A stretch of DNA of 64,000 nucleotides, from positions 1 through 64,000 of the forward strand of contig NZ_SOHK01000021.1 of the NCBI RefSeq assembly GCF_004404055.1, given 5' to 3'. This stretch comes from Cryobacterium ruanii (lineage in GTDB: Bacteria > Actinomycetota > Actinomycetes > Actinomycetales > Microbacteriaceae). Below are positions 51,507 through 59,964 of this stretch, piece after piece. Made by a program: the position numbers and the translations under genes. The notes beneath the pieces were generated by a model. It was not told the DNA's origin, made no database searches, and saw only the letters and a list, made by a program, of their open reading frames with translations. Each line of letters opens with the position of its first letter. Position 1 is the stretch's first letter.

Positions 51507-52388
51507 CTAGCGGCCGCGACTCTTTCCCTTATTGGGGTTCTTGGTGGGACGCGTGCGCCCGGGGGAGTTCTCGACCTTCTTGCGCACGGCGGGCTTGGCC
51601 TTCGCGGCCGCCACCCGAATCGCTTTGGCCGCGGCCTTAGCCTTGTCGGTCTTCTTGGGCTTGCGCGGCGGTTTGGGCGGTCGTCCGTCGCTGCGCGCGG
51701 GTGTGTCGTCGGCTCCGGCTCCGGCTCCGGCTCCGGCTTCGGCTTCAGCGGATGCCGCAGCATCGGCCGCTGCCGCACCGGTGTCGGTGCGGGAGCTCGC
51801 TTTGGAGCGTCCGCGCACGATGCCGACGAATTCCTCAATGTCGTCGGTGGTCTCCCGGGTGATCCAGGCCAGGGCTATGCGAGTGTCGGCGACACCGGAC
51901 ACCGGGCGCGACACGACGTCCTTGCGGCCGTACAGCCGGGCGATCGAGTGCGGCACGATGATGATGCCGACGCCGGCGGCGACCTGTTCCATGGTCTCGT
52001 CGAGGTCTCGCATGAGCGGCAGGGCGCGGCGGGTACCGTCACGAACTTCGTCGGCGAGGTCACGCCACTCGGGCACATCGTCGGGGTTCTGCAACAGGTG
52101 CTCGCCGGCCAGATCGGCGAGCGGCACGGTATCCGCCTGCAGGGTCGAATGATCCTTCGACGCGACCACGACCGGGATCTCGTTGTACAGGTTGATGACG
52201 CTCAGGTTGGTCTCGTCGATCGGCAGGCGCACCAGGCTGATCTCGGCCCGACCGTCATGCAGCACCGCAATTTGCTCTGCGGTCTCGGTGCGAAACACGC
52301 TGAGAGGAACGTCGGGGCGGCGTTCGCCCCAGATGCGGGTCCACTTGGTGGGGGTCACACCGGCGACGAAGGCGATGGAAAAGCTCAC
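51507..52388 (-). CDS. LysR-type effector domain without HTH, with a histone-H1-like tail
   Basis: 293 aa. Residues ~1-190 match the LysR substrate-binding domain (SFSIAFVAGVTPTKWTRIWGERRPDVPLSVFRTETAEQIAVLHDGRAEISLVRLP; GVGIIIVPHSIARLYGRKDV; TRIALAWITRETTDDIEEFVGIVRGRS). There is no N-terminal winged helix. An Ala/Glu/Gly linker encoded by a GGCTCC-type hexamer repeat (about 51711-51755) leads to a Lys/Ala/Pro-rich end (KTDKAKAAAKAIRVAAAKAK). GTG at 52388 is chosen because AAAGG is 6 nt upstream; the ATG at 52394 would have no spacing. Confidence 0.82.
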   Translation of the reverse strand: MSFSIAFVAGVTPTKWTRIWGERRPDVPLSVFRTETAEQIAVLHDGRAEISLVRLPIDETNLSVINLYNEIPVVVASKDHSTLQADTVPLADLAGEHLLQNPDDVPEWRDLADEVRDGTRRALPLMRDLDETMEQVAAGVGIIIVPHSIARLYGRKDVVSRPVSGVADTRIALAWITRETTDDIEEFVGIVRGRSKASSRTDTGAAAADAAASAEAEAGAGAGAGADDTPARSDGRPPKPPRKPKKTDKAKAAAKAIRVAAAKAKPAVRKKVENSPGRTRPTKNPNKGKSRGR

Positions 52389-52471
52389 CGGCATCCTTTC
52401 TCGGGTAGTTGAGGGCAGTACAGCGTGCGATTTGCCCAAACGAGGGCCCTCTCAGGCTATACGCTTGAACA

Positions 52472-52912
52472 ATGAGTTCCGAGAAGAAGCCCCAGACCAT
52501 GAAGCCCGCCACGGCGGCCCAAAAACTCGGGATTCTGCTCGACGCGGCACCGGCCGCGTTCCAGACCGAATTCGTCAGTCGCACCGAGCTCGCCGAGCTC
52601 ATGGCGAACCCGCCGGAATGGCTCACGCTACTGCGCACGAACGGCCCGCACCCGCGTCAGGTTGTCGCCGCCAAGCTCGGCGTTTCAATCTCGGGCCTGG
52701 CCCGCAGCGAGATCACCGACCCGCTGACCACCGCCGAGATCGCGACGCTGCTGCAGCAGCCGCCGGCCTGGCTCGTGCTCGAACGCTCCACCCAGGCCGG
52801 CGTTCGTGCCGATCAGATCGCGGTGAAAGACCGCGACGCCCACCGCGCGGCCAAGAAAGCGCACGTCGAGCGCCAAGCCTCGCAGGAACAGGCCAAGCGC
52901 GACCGTTCCTAG
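52472..52912 (+). CDS. DUF5997 family protein
   Basis: 146 aa. MKPATAAQKLGILLDAAPAAFQTEFVSRTELAELMANPPEWLTLLRTNGPHPRQVVAAKLGVSISGLARSEITDPLTTAEIATLLQQPPAWLVLER is the DUF5997 pattern, which suggests an HTH-like helical protein. A basic C-terminal tail (RAAKKAHVERQASQEQAKRDRS) may contact nucleic acid. The gene is divergent from the HTH-less LysR-type gene, an arrangement often seen in Actinobacteria; one can imagine it supplying the missing DNA-binding function. Confidence 0.8.
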   Translation: MSSEKKPQTMKPATAAQKLGILLDAAPAAFQTEFVSRTELAELMANPPEWLTLLRTNGPHPRQVVAAKLGVSISGLARSEITDPLTTAEIATLLQQPPAWLVLERSTQAGVRADQIAVKDRDAHRAAKKAHVERQASQEQAKRDRS

Positions 52913-53023
52913 GAGCGGTCCGAAATTTGACGGTGCGCGGGACGCGCAACTTTGGTGTATTGGCTCAACTCCAGCCCGACGTGAAGCGCGGGACTTTGGG
53001 CGGGCGTCCGCTCGCCTGACGGC

Positions 53024-53698
53024 TCAGACGGTCGGTTCGGCCGCGACTGCCAGGTACTGGACGCGCAAGAAGTTGACCACGTCACCGAGTTCCGCCTGCG
53101 AGATGGAGTGGGACAGCCCCTCGTAGATGCGCTCGGTCAGGGTGCTGTGGCCGGGCAGCCAGGCCTGGGTGCGTTCGATCGCTCTGACCGGGATAACGCC
53201 GTCGGTGGTGCCGCGGCCCCAGAACACCGGGATCGGCTGCTCAGCCAATGCGGCGTCGCTCGCCTGCGGGCCGGTCGCGACGAAGCCGGAAAGGTTCACC
53301 GCGAAGCTGAAGCGGTCGGGCGCGGCGCGCAGCAGCTCGAGCGCCATGGCACCGCCCTGGGAGAAGCCGAGCAGGCCGACCGACGGCGGCCGCTGCGGCA
53401 GGGTGTCGAGCCAGGCGAGCACGGCGGTGGCGGCGGCAGTGACGGTGGCCGGGTCGGGGCTGCCCGGTTCGCTGATCGGAAACCAGGCCCAGCCGTCGGT
53501 GAGCGGCGCTGGTGCCGGCAGCGGCGCGCGGAGGGCCGCGATCACCGGTTCGAGCGGAAGGTGCGGGGCGAGCGAGAATAAGTCGCCCTCGTGCGAGCCA
53601 TAGCCGTGCATGACGATCAACAGCGGGCGGTCAGCCCGGTCGGGACCGGTCGCTGACCAGAGTACGGCGGCGTTGTCAATGGTGGTGCTGGTGGTCAT
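53024..53698 (-). CDS. Alpha/beta hydrolase (carboxylesterase/phospholipase family)
   Basis: 224 aa, the usual length. LLIVMHGYGSHEGDLFSLAPHL carries the oxyanion-hole HG motif; nucleophile Ser113 in LLGFSQGGAMAL; Asp in WGRGTTDGVIP; His in YEGLSHSISQAEL. This is the predicted-esterase group related to acyl-protein thioesterases, acting on short acyl esters in the cytoplasm. Single gene; the intergenic region behind its start holds the first 92-bp inverted-repeat element. Confidence 0.9.
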   Translation of the reverse strand: MTTSTTIDNAAVLWSATGPDRADRPLLIVMHGYGSHEGDLFSLAPHLPLEPVIAALRAPLPAPAPLTDGWAWFPISEPGSPDPATVTAAATAVLAWLDTLPQRPPSVGLLGFSQGGAMALELLRAAPDRFSFAVNLSGFVATGPQASDAALAEQPIPVFWGRGTTDGVIPVRAIERTQAWLPGHSTLTERIYEGLSHSISQAELGDVVNFLRVQYLAVAAEPTV

Positions 53699-53815
53699 GG
53701 GTTCCTCCCCGTTGCTCGCGACGCGTGGGCGGCGCGCGCTTCCATACTTTCATCTCCGTGCCGGCGATTTGCGCCTAGCAGGCGTTTCTCCGGAACGCTT
53801 TCGGTCGCGGGGGCG

Positions 53816-53907
53816 GCATAACGCCTGCAGAAAACTGGCGCGGGCTGCTTGATGGCTCGACAACACCCAAGACGCGGACGGGCACCGCACAAATTGCAGG
53901 GGTTATG
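53816..53907. repeat. 92-bp inverted-repeat element, copy A (imperfect)
   Basis: GCATAACGCCTGCA (53816-53829) is the inverse, with mismatches, of TGCAGGGGTTATGT at 53894-53907. The element has the same length and terminal sequences as copy B at 63180-63271, while the interiors differ. It lies in the intergenic region between divergent genes and contains no ORF. Confidence 0.65.
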
Positions 53908-53996
53908 TGGACAGCGTCGAGAAGGCCGACCCGTGGCGGCCGGGCGGATCCGGGCCGGCGTGCACGGCCCGGGTCAGCGTAGGACAGAATGGCACT

Positions 53997-54581
53997 ATGA
54001 GCGTGCGAACCCCTGACCCAGACCCGGACTGGACGCCGAAGCCCCCAGCGGGGGCCCCGAACACGAATCCGGGCTGGCTGAAAGACGTTGAGCTCGCCGA
54101 GATTCGCCGCCGGCTGCCCATTCTCTATATCGAGGCCGTGCCCGTGCGGGTTGACGGTCTCGGACAGGTCGTCGAGGTCGGCGTACTGCTGCGCGCCCGA
54201 CCGACCGGCGAAATGACCCGCACGCTCGTTTCCGGCCGGGTACTGTACGGCGAAACCCTGCGTGACGCCCTGTTTCGTCACCTCGAAAAAGACCTCGGCC
54301 CGATGGCTTTTCCACAGCTGCCGACCAGCCCGGTGCCGTTCACCGTCGCCGAATACTTTCCCATGCCTGGAATCACCGCCTACACGGATGACCGCCAGCA
54401 CGCCGTCTCGCTGGCCTACGTCGTTCCCGTCTCGGGCACCTGCGACCCCCGCCAGGACGCGCTCGAGATTACCTGGATGACCCCGGCCGAGGCCGCCTCC
54501 CCTGGCGTATCGGCCGAAATGGAAGGCGGCCGCGGCACCCTGCTGCGCGCGGCCCTCGCCTCGGTGGGACAGCTGTACTGA
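53997..54581 (+). CDS. DUF4916 / Nudix-like protein with a degenerate Nudix box
   Basis: 194 aa. WLKDVELAEIRRRLPILYIEAVPVRVDGLGQVVEVGVLLRA is the DUF4916 start. The Nudix box position reads GRVLYGETLRDALFRHLEKDLG: the first Gly and Glu are kept, but the REUxEExGU core has His for the first Glu and Lys-Asp for the metal-binding Glu pair. Catalytic phosphohydrolase activity is doubtful. Members of this group occur as single copies in many Actinobacteria. Confidence 0.82.
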   Translation: MSVRTPDPDPDWTPKPPAGAPNTNPGWLKDVELAEIRRRLPILYIEAVPVRVDGLGQVVEVGVLLRARPTGEMTRTLVSGRVLYGETLRDALFRHLEKDLGPMAFPQLPTSPVPFTVAEYFPMPGITAYTDDRQHAVSLAYVVPVSGTCDPRQDALEITWMTPAEAASPGVSAEMEGGRGTLLRAALASVGQLY

Positions 54582-54640
54582 GAGTTCGCCCAACGCTGGG
54601 GGTTCGCCGAACGGATACCGACGCGCGCGGCTTACGCTGG

Positions 54641-55636
54641 TCAGGCCCGCTGCGGCAACGCCGAACCGAGGCCGAGCGTGTCGAGGAACAGGCGCACGTA
54701 CCGATCGACGTCGACGTCGAGGGCGACCTCCGCGGCTTCCCACTCGCCGGCGAGGCCGTGCATGATGTCTTCGCCGGGATGCGTGCGCTTGTCGACGAGC
54801 GTCTGGCCGCGGCCGTAGCCGGAGAGCTGCACTCGCAGCGGAAGCATCGCCGTCTGCAGCGCATCCGGGTCGACGAGGGCGCACAAGGCACCAGCATCGC
54901 CGATCAGTCCCGTATATTCGGCGTTGCGACCAGCCCCGAGGGCGATCCGGTTGCTGAGGAGCCGACCGATGACGTGGGCTACGTTGGAATCGCTCTGCAC
55001 AAGGGCGTTGGCGACCTGTTCGGGGATCGCGACCTGGTTGAACACGTCGAGCCCGTACATGAAGGTGGGCACACCGGAGTCGAGAACGATGGCCGCGGCT
55101 TCCGGATCATGCCAGACGTTGAACTCGGCGACAGCCGTGGCGTTGCCGACCGTGGTTGAACCGCCCATGAAGACGATGCGCTGAATGTTGTTGACACTGT
55201 CAGGGTACTGGCGCAGCAGCAATGCCAGGTTGGTTTGCGGCGCGAGGCCGACCAGGGTGACCGGGTGCGGGCTGGCCTGGATCAGTCGATGCATAAGGTC
55301 GATCGAACTGATCGCCTCCGCCTGGCGGTCGGTCGGCGGAAGCTTCAGCGTGCCGAGGCCACTTTTGCCGTGCACGTGCGCGGCGGACCTGGCCGGTTCG
55401 AGAAGGGGGCGCCGTGCCCCGGCCGCGACCGGAATGGGCGGGGCATCCGCCACGTCGAGAATGCGCAGGGTGTTGTCGACGACGCGTTCGAGCGAGGCAT
55501 TGCCGGCCACACAGCTAATCCCGAGCACGTTGATGCCGGGGTGCGCGAGCGCGAACAGGATCGCCATGGCGTCATCGACGCCGGTATCAACGTCGAGGAT
55601 GACGGGGATGGCCTCTGGGGCCGTGGAAGGAGTCAT
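54641..55636 (-). CDS. Inosine-uridine preferring nucleoside hydrolase family protein
   Basis: 331 aa. IPVILDVDTGVDDAMAILFAL is the Asp-rich calcium site at the N-terminus; TLVGLAPQTNLALLLRQYP, IVFMGGSTTVGNATAVAEFNVWHDPEAA and MYGLDVFNQV are the other family blocks. The enzyme cleaves the N-glycosidic bond of ribonucleosides for salvage. No transporter gene adjoins. Start ATG at 55636. Confidence 0.92.
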   Translation of the reverse strand: MTPSTAPEAIPVILDVDTGVDDAMAILFALAHPGINVLGISCVAGNASLERVVDNTLRILDVADAPPIPVAAGARRPLLEPARSAAHVHGKSGLGTLKLPPTDRQAEAISSIDLMHRLIQASPHPVTLVGLAPQTNLALLLRQYPDSVNNIQRIVFMGGSTTVGNATAVAEFNVWHDPEAAAIVLDSGVPTFMYGLDVFNQVAIPEQVANALVQSDSNVAHVIGRLLSNRIALGAGRNAEYTGLIGDAGALCALVDPDALQTAMLPLRVQLSGYGRGQTLVDKRTHPGEDIMHGLAGEWEAAEVALDVDVDRYVRLFLDTLGLGSALPQRA

Positions 55637-55737
55637 CCGCTCACCCTATTGCTATGAATCTGCCGACAATCCCCATTAGGAGTTTTTGGGCTAGATTTAA
55701 TCGCTGAATGGCGAAGTTTGCACTTGTGAGCAGGCCT

Positions 55738-56229
55738 TTATCGCACCAGGCGCACCTCGTGCAGCTTCTCGCCGAGCACCTCTTCGTTGCGCTCGAGGCC
55801 GTCCGGGACGTAGCCGTTGCGGGCATAAAAGGCGTGAGCTCGGGGGTTGTCAGCAGCGACCCAGAGCGACGATGGGCCGGGATCGACGACAGAATCGAAC
55901 AGTTTCTGACCGACACCCGAGCCGTGGTTCGCCTCGAGAAGATACATAAAAAACAACTCGTGCGGGGTGGGGCGGTCACCGTCGCGGCTCGGTCCGCTGC
56001 CAGCGAAGCCGACGATCTCGCCATCGACGAGCACGACATGCTGGCGGTATTCTGCGCCTTGGTTTGTGAAACGGTGCCAGAGGGCAGCGAGGCGCTGGGG
56101 CCGCAACTGCGACAGCGCCGCCTGGCTGAGCAGGTGGTCGTAGGTTTCATGCCAGCAGGCGGCGTGTACGCGGCCCAGGGTTTCGGCGTCCGCTTCGCTG
56201 ACGGGTCGAACGACAACTGTGGTGTTCAT
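55738..56229 (-). CDS. GNAT family N-acetyltransferase
   Basis: 163 aa. VVVRPVSEADAETLGRVHAACWHETYDHLLSQAALSQL, then HELFFMYLLEANHGSGVGQKLFDSVV (acetyl-CoA loop GSGVGQ) and LWVAADNPRAHAFYARNGYVPDG are the RimI-like GNAT order. Probably modifies a small molecule or protein amine; target unknown. Single gene. Confidence 0.9.
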   Translation of the reverse strand: MNTTVVVRPVSEADAETLGRVHAACWHETYDHLLSQAALSQLRPQRLAALWHRFTNQGAEYRQHVVLVDGEIVGFAGSGPSRDGDRPTPHELFFMYLLEANHGSGVGQKLFDSVVDPGPSSLWVAADNPRAHAFYARNGYVPDGLERNEEVLGEKLHEVRLVR

Positions 56230-56343
56230 GGTTCGACACTAACCGTGTTTGTGGGTGCCGCCTGACGCCCGGATACCCCAAACGGGCCGGCCTCACGAGG
56301 AGACCGACCCGTTTCACCGCTGTTTCCAGCGGATGCTCGCGGC

Positions 56344-57945
56344 TTAGCCCTGCGAGCGGCGCTGAGCTGAACGACCGGCGCCACCGGAGCTCGGTCCGCG
56401 AACGAGTCCGCCGACCTGGAGGCTACCAACGCGGGGTCCGCCGGAGCGGCCAGCGGCCGAACCGGTGCGGGGTGCGCTGGAGGACGCACCGGTCGGACGA
56501 CCACTGCGCTCGCGACGAGCGCCACCGGCTGAAGCCGTGTCGCTGCTCCGGCCGCGACCGCCATCGCTGCGCTCGGAGCGGGCGCCGCCCTGGCCGGCAC
56601 CGTCGCGGCTTGCTCCGGAGCGGCCGCCGCGGCTTGAGCCATCGTCACGGCTTGGGCGTCCCGTGCGCTCGCCCTGTGCACGGCCGCCCTGTGCACGGCC
56701 GCCCTGCGAGCGACCGCCCTGCGACTGGCGCTGCTGCTGCGGAGCCTCGACGCGGGGGGCCGGCTTGACGTAGGCGGCGACGTCGCCGACGAGGGCATCG
56801 ACGGCAGGGGAGAAGGAATCCACGCGCTGCGGGGTCACCTTGATGGCGGCCTTGCGCAGCAGGGCATCGGTGTCGCGCTTCTGCTCTGGAAGCACGACGG
56901 TGACGACGTCACCGGCGCTGCCGGCCCGAGCGGTACGGCCCGAACGGTGCAGGTACGCCTTGTGCTCGGCCGGCGGATCAACGTGGATCACGAGTTCGAT
57001 GTCGTCCACGTGCACGCCGCGAGCGGCGACGTCCGTTGCGACAAGGACCTTGACCGTGCCAGCGCTGAACGCGGCGAGGTTGCGGTCACGGGCGACCTGC
57101 GAGAGGTTTCCGTGCAGGTCGACCGAGGGGATACCAGCGTCGGTGAGGCTTTTGGCAAGCTTCTTGGCCTGGTGCTTGGTGCGCATGAAAAGGATGCGAC
57201 GGCCCGAGCCGCTGGCCAGCTTCTGCACGAGATCCTTCTTCGCGTCGACGCCGGAGACCTCGAACACATGGTGGGTCATCGCCGAGACGTGGCTGGTAGC
57301 CTCATCGACCGAGTGCATCACCGGGTCGTGCAGAAAACGCTTGACGATCTTGTCCACGCCGTTGTCGAGCGTGGCGGAAAACAGCATGCGCTGGCCATTG
57401 CCGGGCGTCTTGTCGAGGATGCGGGTGACGACGGGCAGAAAGCCCAGGTCGGCCATGTGGTCGGCCTCGTCGAGCACGGTGATCTCGATGGTGTCGAGGT
57501 TCACGAAGCCCTGCTTCATAAGGTCCTCGAGGCGGCCGGGGCAGGCCACGACGATGTCGACGCCCGCCTTGAGCGCGGCGACCTGACGGCCCTGCGAGAC
57601 ACCGCCGAAGATGGTGGTCGTGTTGAGGCCGTAGGCCTCCGCGAGCGGGGTGATGGCGTTGGTGATCTGCGTGGCGAGCTCGCGGGTCGGCGCGAGGATC
57701 AGGCCGAGCGGGCGGCCCGGGCGGCGCTTGCCGCCAGCGAGGTTGCCGCCGAGGCGCGACACCATCGGAATGGAGAAGGCCAGGGTCTTGCCAGAGCCGG
57801 TCTTACCGCGGCCGAGTACGTCGCGGCCGTTCAGCGTGTCGGGAAGAGTGTCGACCTGAATGGGGAAAGCGGTGTCGATTCCCTGTGAAGAGAGAACCTT
57901 GACCAGGGGGGCCGGCACGCCGAGCGTGCCAAAGGTTGTAGACAA
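56344..57945 (-). CDS. DEAD-box RNA helicase with an RGG-like tail
   Basis: 533 aa. Q motif FPIQVDTLP (about 28-36), Walker A GRGKTGSGKT (45-54), PTRELATQI, DEAD in VLDEADHMADLGF, SAT in LFSATLD, and HRSGRTARAGSAGDVVT in the second RecA domain. The C-terminal ~130 residues are Gly/Arg/Ser-rich (GGRSQGGRAQGGRAQ) and encoded by a 15-bp tandem repeat near 56670-56735, which should bind RNA. TTG start at 57945 with AAAGG 7 nt upstream; the frame open to 58155 is not conserved. Such helicases help cold-temperature RNA unwinding and ribosome assembly. Confidence 0.92.
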   Translation of the reverse strand: MSTTFGTLGVPAPLVKVLSSQGIDTAFPIQVDTLPDTLNGRDVLGRGKTGSGKTLAFSIPMVSRLGGNLAGGKRRPGRPLGLILAPTRELATQITNAITPLAEAYGLNTTTIFGGVSQGRQVAALKAGVDIVVACPGRLEDLMKQGFVNLDTIEITVLDEADHMADLGFLPVVTRILDKTPGNGQRMLFSATLDNGVDKIVKRFLHDPVMHSVDEATSHVSAMTHHVFEVSGVDAKKDLVQKLASGSGRRILFMRTKHQAKKLAKSLTDAGIPSVDLHGNLSQVARDRNLAAFSAGTVKVLVATDVAARGVHVDDIELVIHVDPPAEHKAYLHRSGRTARAGSAGDVVTVVLPEQKRDTDALLRKAAIKVTPQRVDSFSPAVDALVGDVAAYVKPAPRVEAPQQQRQSQGGRSQGGRAQGGRAQGERTGRPSRDDGSSRGGRSGASRDGAGQGGARSERSDGGRGRSSDTASAGGARRERSGRPTGASSSAPRTGSAAGRSGGPRVGSLQVGGLVRGPSSGGAGRSAQRRSQG

Positions 57946-58022
57946 AGTGGTGCCTTTCGGGGCATCAGTCTCCTCGCCCGTTCGAATTGCCGCGCAGCGA
58001 TAACCGAACCAGGAGGATTCAC

Positions 58023-58202
58023 ATGGCGAAGGTGCCGAAGGGCACATCCGTTCGCCGTAAGAATGTTTCATTCGAAAAATCAGGTCGGCCTGGTGGGCCG
58101 CCGGATAGAGAAGAGGGCGTTCTACGACGCAGCAAGCGCAACTACGCACTCGCAAGTACTTGTATTCTAACGGATGCTGTCAAATCGGCTGCAGAGCCCT
58201 AA
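58023..58202 (+). CDS. Small basic protein divergent from the helicase
   Basis: 59 aa. MAKVPKGTSVRRKNVSFEKSGRPGGP and a basic, partly hydrophobic tail. A perfect AGGAGG-like site (CCAGGAGGATTCAC) directly precedes the ATG, stronger than most in this window, which argues for translation. No family recognised. Its end overlaps the convergent DUF1684 gene by 4 nt. Confidence 0.5.
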   Translation: MAKVPKGTSVRRKNVSFEKSGRPGGPPDREEGVLRRSKRNYALASTCILTDAVKSAAEP

Positions 58203-58837
58203 GAGTGATCGCCGTGGTAGAGCTCGCCGACGGGCACGTCGACGTCGATGGTATTGCCTCCCTGTGGCAGCGGGCAGGCCCACATCGGGTCGTACGCGCA
58301 GGACGGGTTGTAGGCGAAGTTGAAATCGAGGATCAGGCTGTCGTCGCCCGTGCCCGGGCCGAGGTCAGCGCCCTTGATGGTGTCGAGCAGGTAACGCCCT
58401 CCGCCGTAGGTGCCGTCGCTGTGGCCGGCCAGGGCGTCTTTCAGCGGTAGGAAAAGTCCGCCGCCATAGCTGGCCAGCCGCCACACGTCGAGCGAACCGA
58501 GGTAGGGCAACCGCACGGTGCCGACCAGGTCGAAGGAAACAGTGCCGTCGGTCCCGGTCTCCACGTTCATTCGATACGGCTGCTCGGCCCGGTGAAGTTC
58601 GGCCTCGAACCGCCAGTCCGGGTCATAGGCGGCAACCGGCAGGCCGGTAAAGGCTGAGCGGTCATCGGGCAGCAACGGCGACGACGGATGCCCGGCGAAC
58701 AGTTCGTCCCGTCCGGAACGCCACAGCTCATGTCCGCTTCTCGGGCTGCTCACACTCAACTGGCGCACCCCCGCATACAGTCCGGTCACGCGGCGACGCC
58801 AGTCGGCGATCTGCAAGGCTCCGAGGGAAGAACTCAT
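58199..58837 (-). CDS. DUF1684 family protein
   Basis: 212 aa. The C-terminal motif DFNFAYNPSCAYDPMWACPLPQGGNTIDVDVPVGE is the DUF1684 hallmark; upstream RLPYLGSLDVWRLASYGGGLFLPLKDALAGHSDGTYGGGRYLLDTIKGAD also fits. N-terminal half (WRRRVTGLYAGVRQLS) is typical of the family. Function unknown; two conserved Cys suggest a metal or disulfide. Start at 58837 by family length rather than 59005. Confidence 0.87.
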   Translation of the reverse strand: MSSSLGALQIADWRRRVTGLYAGVRQLSVSSPRSGHELWRSGRDELFAGHPSSPLLPDDRSAFTGLPVAAYDPDWRFEAELHRAEQPYRMNVETGTDGTVSFDLVGTVRLPYLGSLDVWRLASYGGGLFLPLKDALAGHSDGTYGGGRYLLDTIKGADLGPGTGDDSLILDFNFAYNPSCAYDPMWACPLPQGGNTIDVDVPVGELYHGDHS

Positions 58838-58884
58838 GGTCGGTACGGTACCGCGGGATGGCACGGAGTCCACGGAGGCATGCG

Positions 58885-59436
58885 TTAGTCGCCGTCGGTC
58901 TCGGCGGGTGTCACGCGCTGCGACAGCGGCACGAAGGTCGGGTCGTCGATACCAACATCGTGCTGCCAGGTGGGAGCGAGGCGCTTGAGCCGCAACATGC
59001 GCCACTGCCAGAACGCCCAGAACGTGGGCCAGAGCGCGAGCGTGGCCGGTCGGCCTCGAAAAATGAGCTGGTCACGATAGAGCGTCTTGCCGGTACCGGC
59101 CGGGTCTGGCGCGATCGCCATGCGGTGATCCCAGAGCGTCACCGCGCTCAGTGCGCCAGAAACCCCGCGGCCGGTGTCGCGCAGAATGCGCACCCCGTCG
59201 GGCCGGTGCGTGGAGTTCGCGAGCCGAATGATCTGGGTGCCCATCGGCACGAGGCCGAGCATGGAGAACACGGCGGGGTGCTCACCGGGCTCCCAGCGGG
59301 TGGGAAAGCCGTCGGCTTCGAGCGATTGCACCGCCATGAACGGGCTGCTCACCTCCCGAAACACCGCGGGGCTGTGGATGGCGTGCCAGGCCGCATCCGG
59401 TGTGCAGTCGAGGATCTCTTTGAGCAATACGCGCAT
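58885..59436 (-). CDS. SRPBCC-type protein
   Basis: 183 aa. MRVLLKEILDCTPDAAWHAIHSPAVFREVSSPFMAVQSL at the start and DQLIFRGRPATLALWPTFWAFWQWRMLRLKRLAPTW at the end suggest a polyketide-cyclase/dehydrase-like (SRPBCC) helix-grip fold that would bind a hydrophobic ligand. It lacks residues that would name a reaction. Just upstream of the DUF1684 gene on the same strand (47-nt gap). Confidence 0.7.
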   Translation of the reverse strand: MRVLLKEILDCTPDAAWHAIHSPAVFREVSSPFMAVQSLEADGFPTRWEPGEHPAVFSMLGLVPMGTQIIRLANSTHRPDGVRILRDTGRGVSGALSAVTLWDHRMAIAPDPAGTGKTLYRDQLIFRGRPATLALWPTFWAFWQWRMLRLKRLAPTWQHDVGIDDPTFVPLSQRVTPAETDGD

Positions 59437-59493
59437 CTACCCAGTCTGGTTGACGGTGGCCTGCAGTACAACTGGATGCAGTACAAATGAGGG

Positions 59494-59934
59494 GTGGCAA
59501 TTCGGTTCTGGCTCGGCGTAGTGCACCGCGAGCACGTGCTGCGTGGGGTCGATCTGGGCATTGCCCGCGCCAACCGCGGGGCGGGCGACGTGATCGCGCA
59601 GATGGGTGAGGCCGACGGTATCGTCTACTACTCGCCGAAGACGGCGATCGAGGGGGATCCGCTCAAGCAGTTCACCGCGATTGGCCGTATAGCAGATGCC
59701 CACGCCTACCGAGTGGGCGACCCCGGCAATGAGTTTCGGCCATGGCGCCGCCGGGCCGACTACGACCTGGATGCCTGGCCCACAAGCATCCGTCCGCTGC
59801 TATCGGTGTTGCAACTGACCAGGGGGAACCCAGATTGGGGCTTCCAGCTGCGTCGGGGGGTGCTCGAGATCTCGCGGCACGACTTCGAGATGATCCGGCA
59901 GCAGATGCGCCGGCCTTCCGCCGACGACCGGTAG
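59494..59934 (+). CDS. EVE domain protein (UPF0310)
   Basis: 146 aa, the single-domain length. RFWLGVVHREHVLRGVDLGIARAN ... MGEADGIVYYSPKT ... LKQFTAIGRIADAHAYRVGDPGNEFRPWRRRADYD and LSVLQLTRGNPDWGFQLRRGVLEISRHDFEMI follow the PUA-like EVE fold, which has an aromatic cage for modified bases. EVE domains occur in defence and RNA-modification systems, but this stand-alone form is common in Actinobacteria. GTG start; RBS is weak. Confidence 0.87.
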   Translation: MAIRFWLGVVHREHVLRGVDLGIARANRGAGDVIAQMGEADGIVYYSPKTAIEGDPLKQFTAIGRIADAHAYRVGDPGNEFRPWRRRADYDLDAWPTSIRPLLSVLQLTRGNPDWGFQLRRGVLEISRHDFEMIRQQMRRPSADDR

Positions 59935-59964
59935 TGCCCAGCATCCCTCATTAGACTCCTCGAT

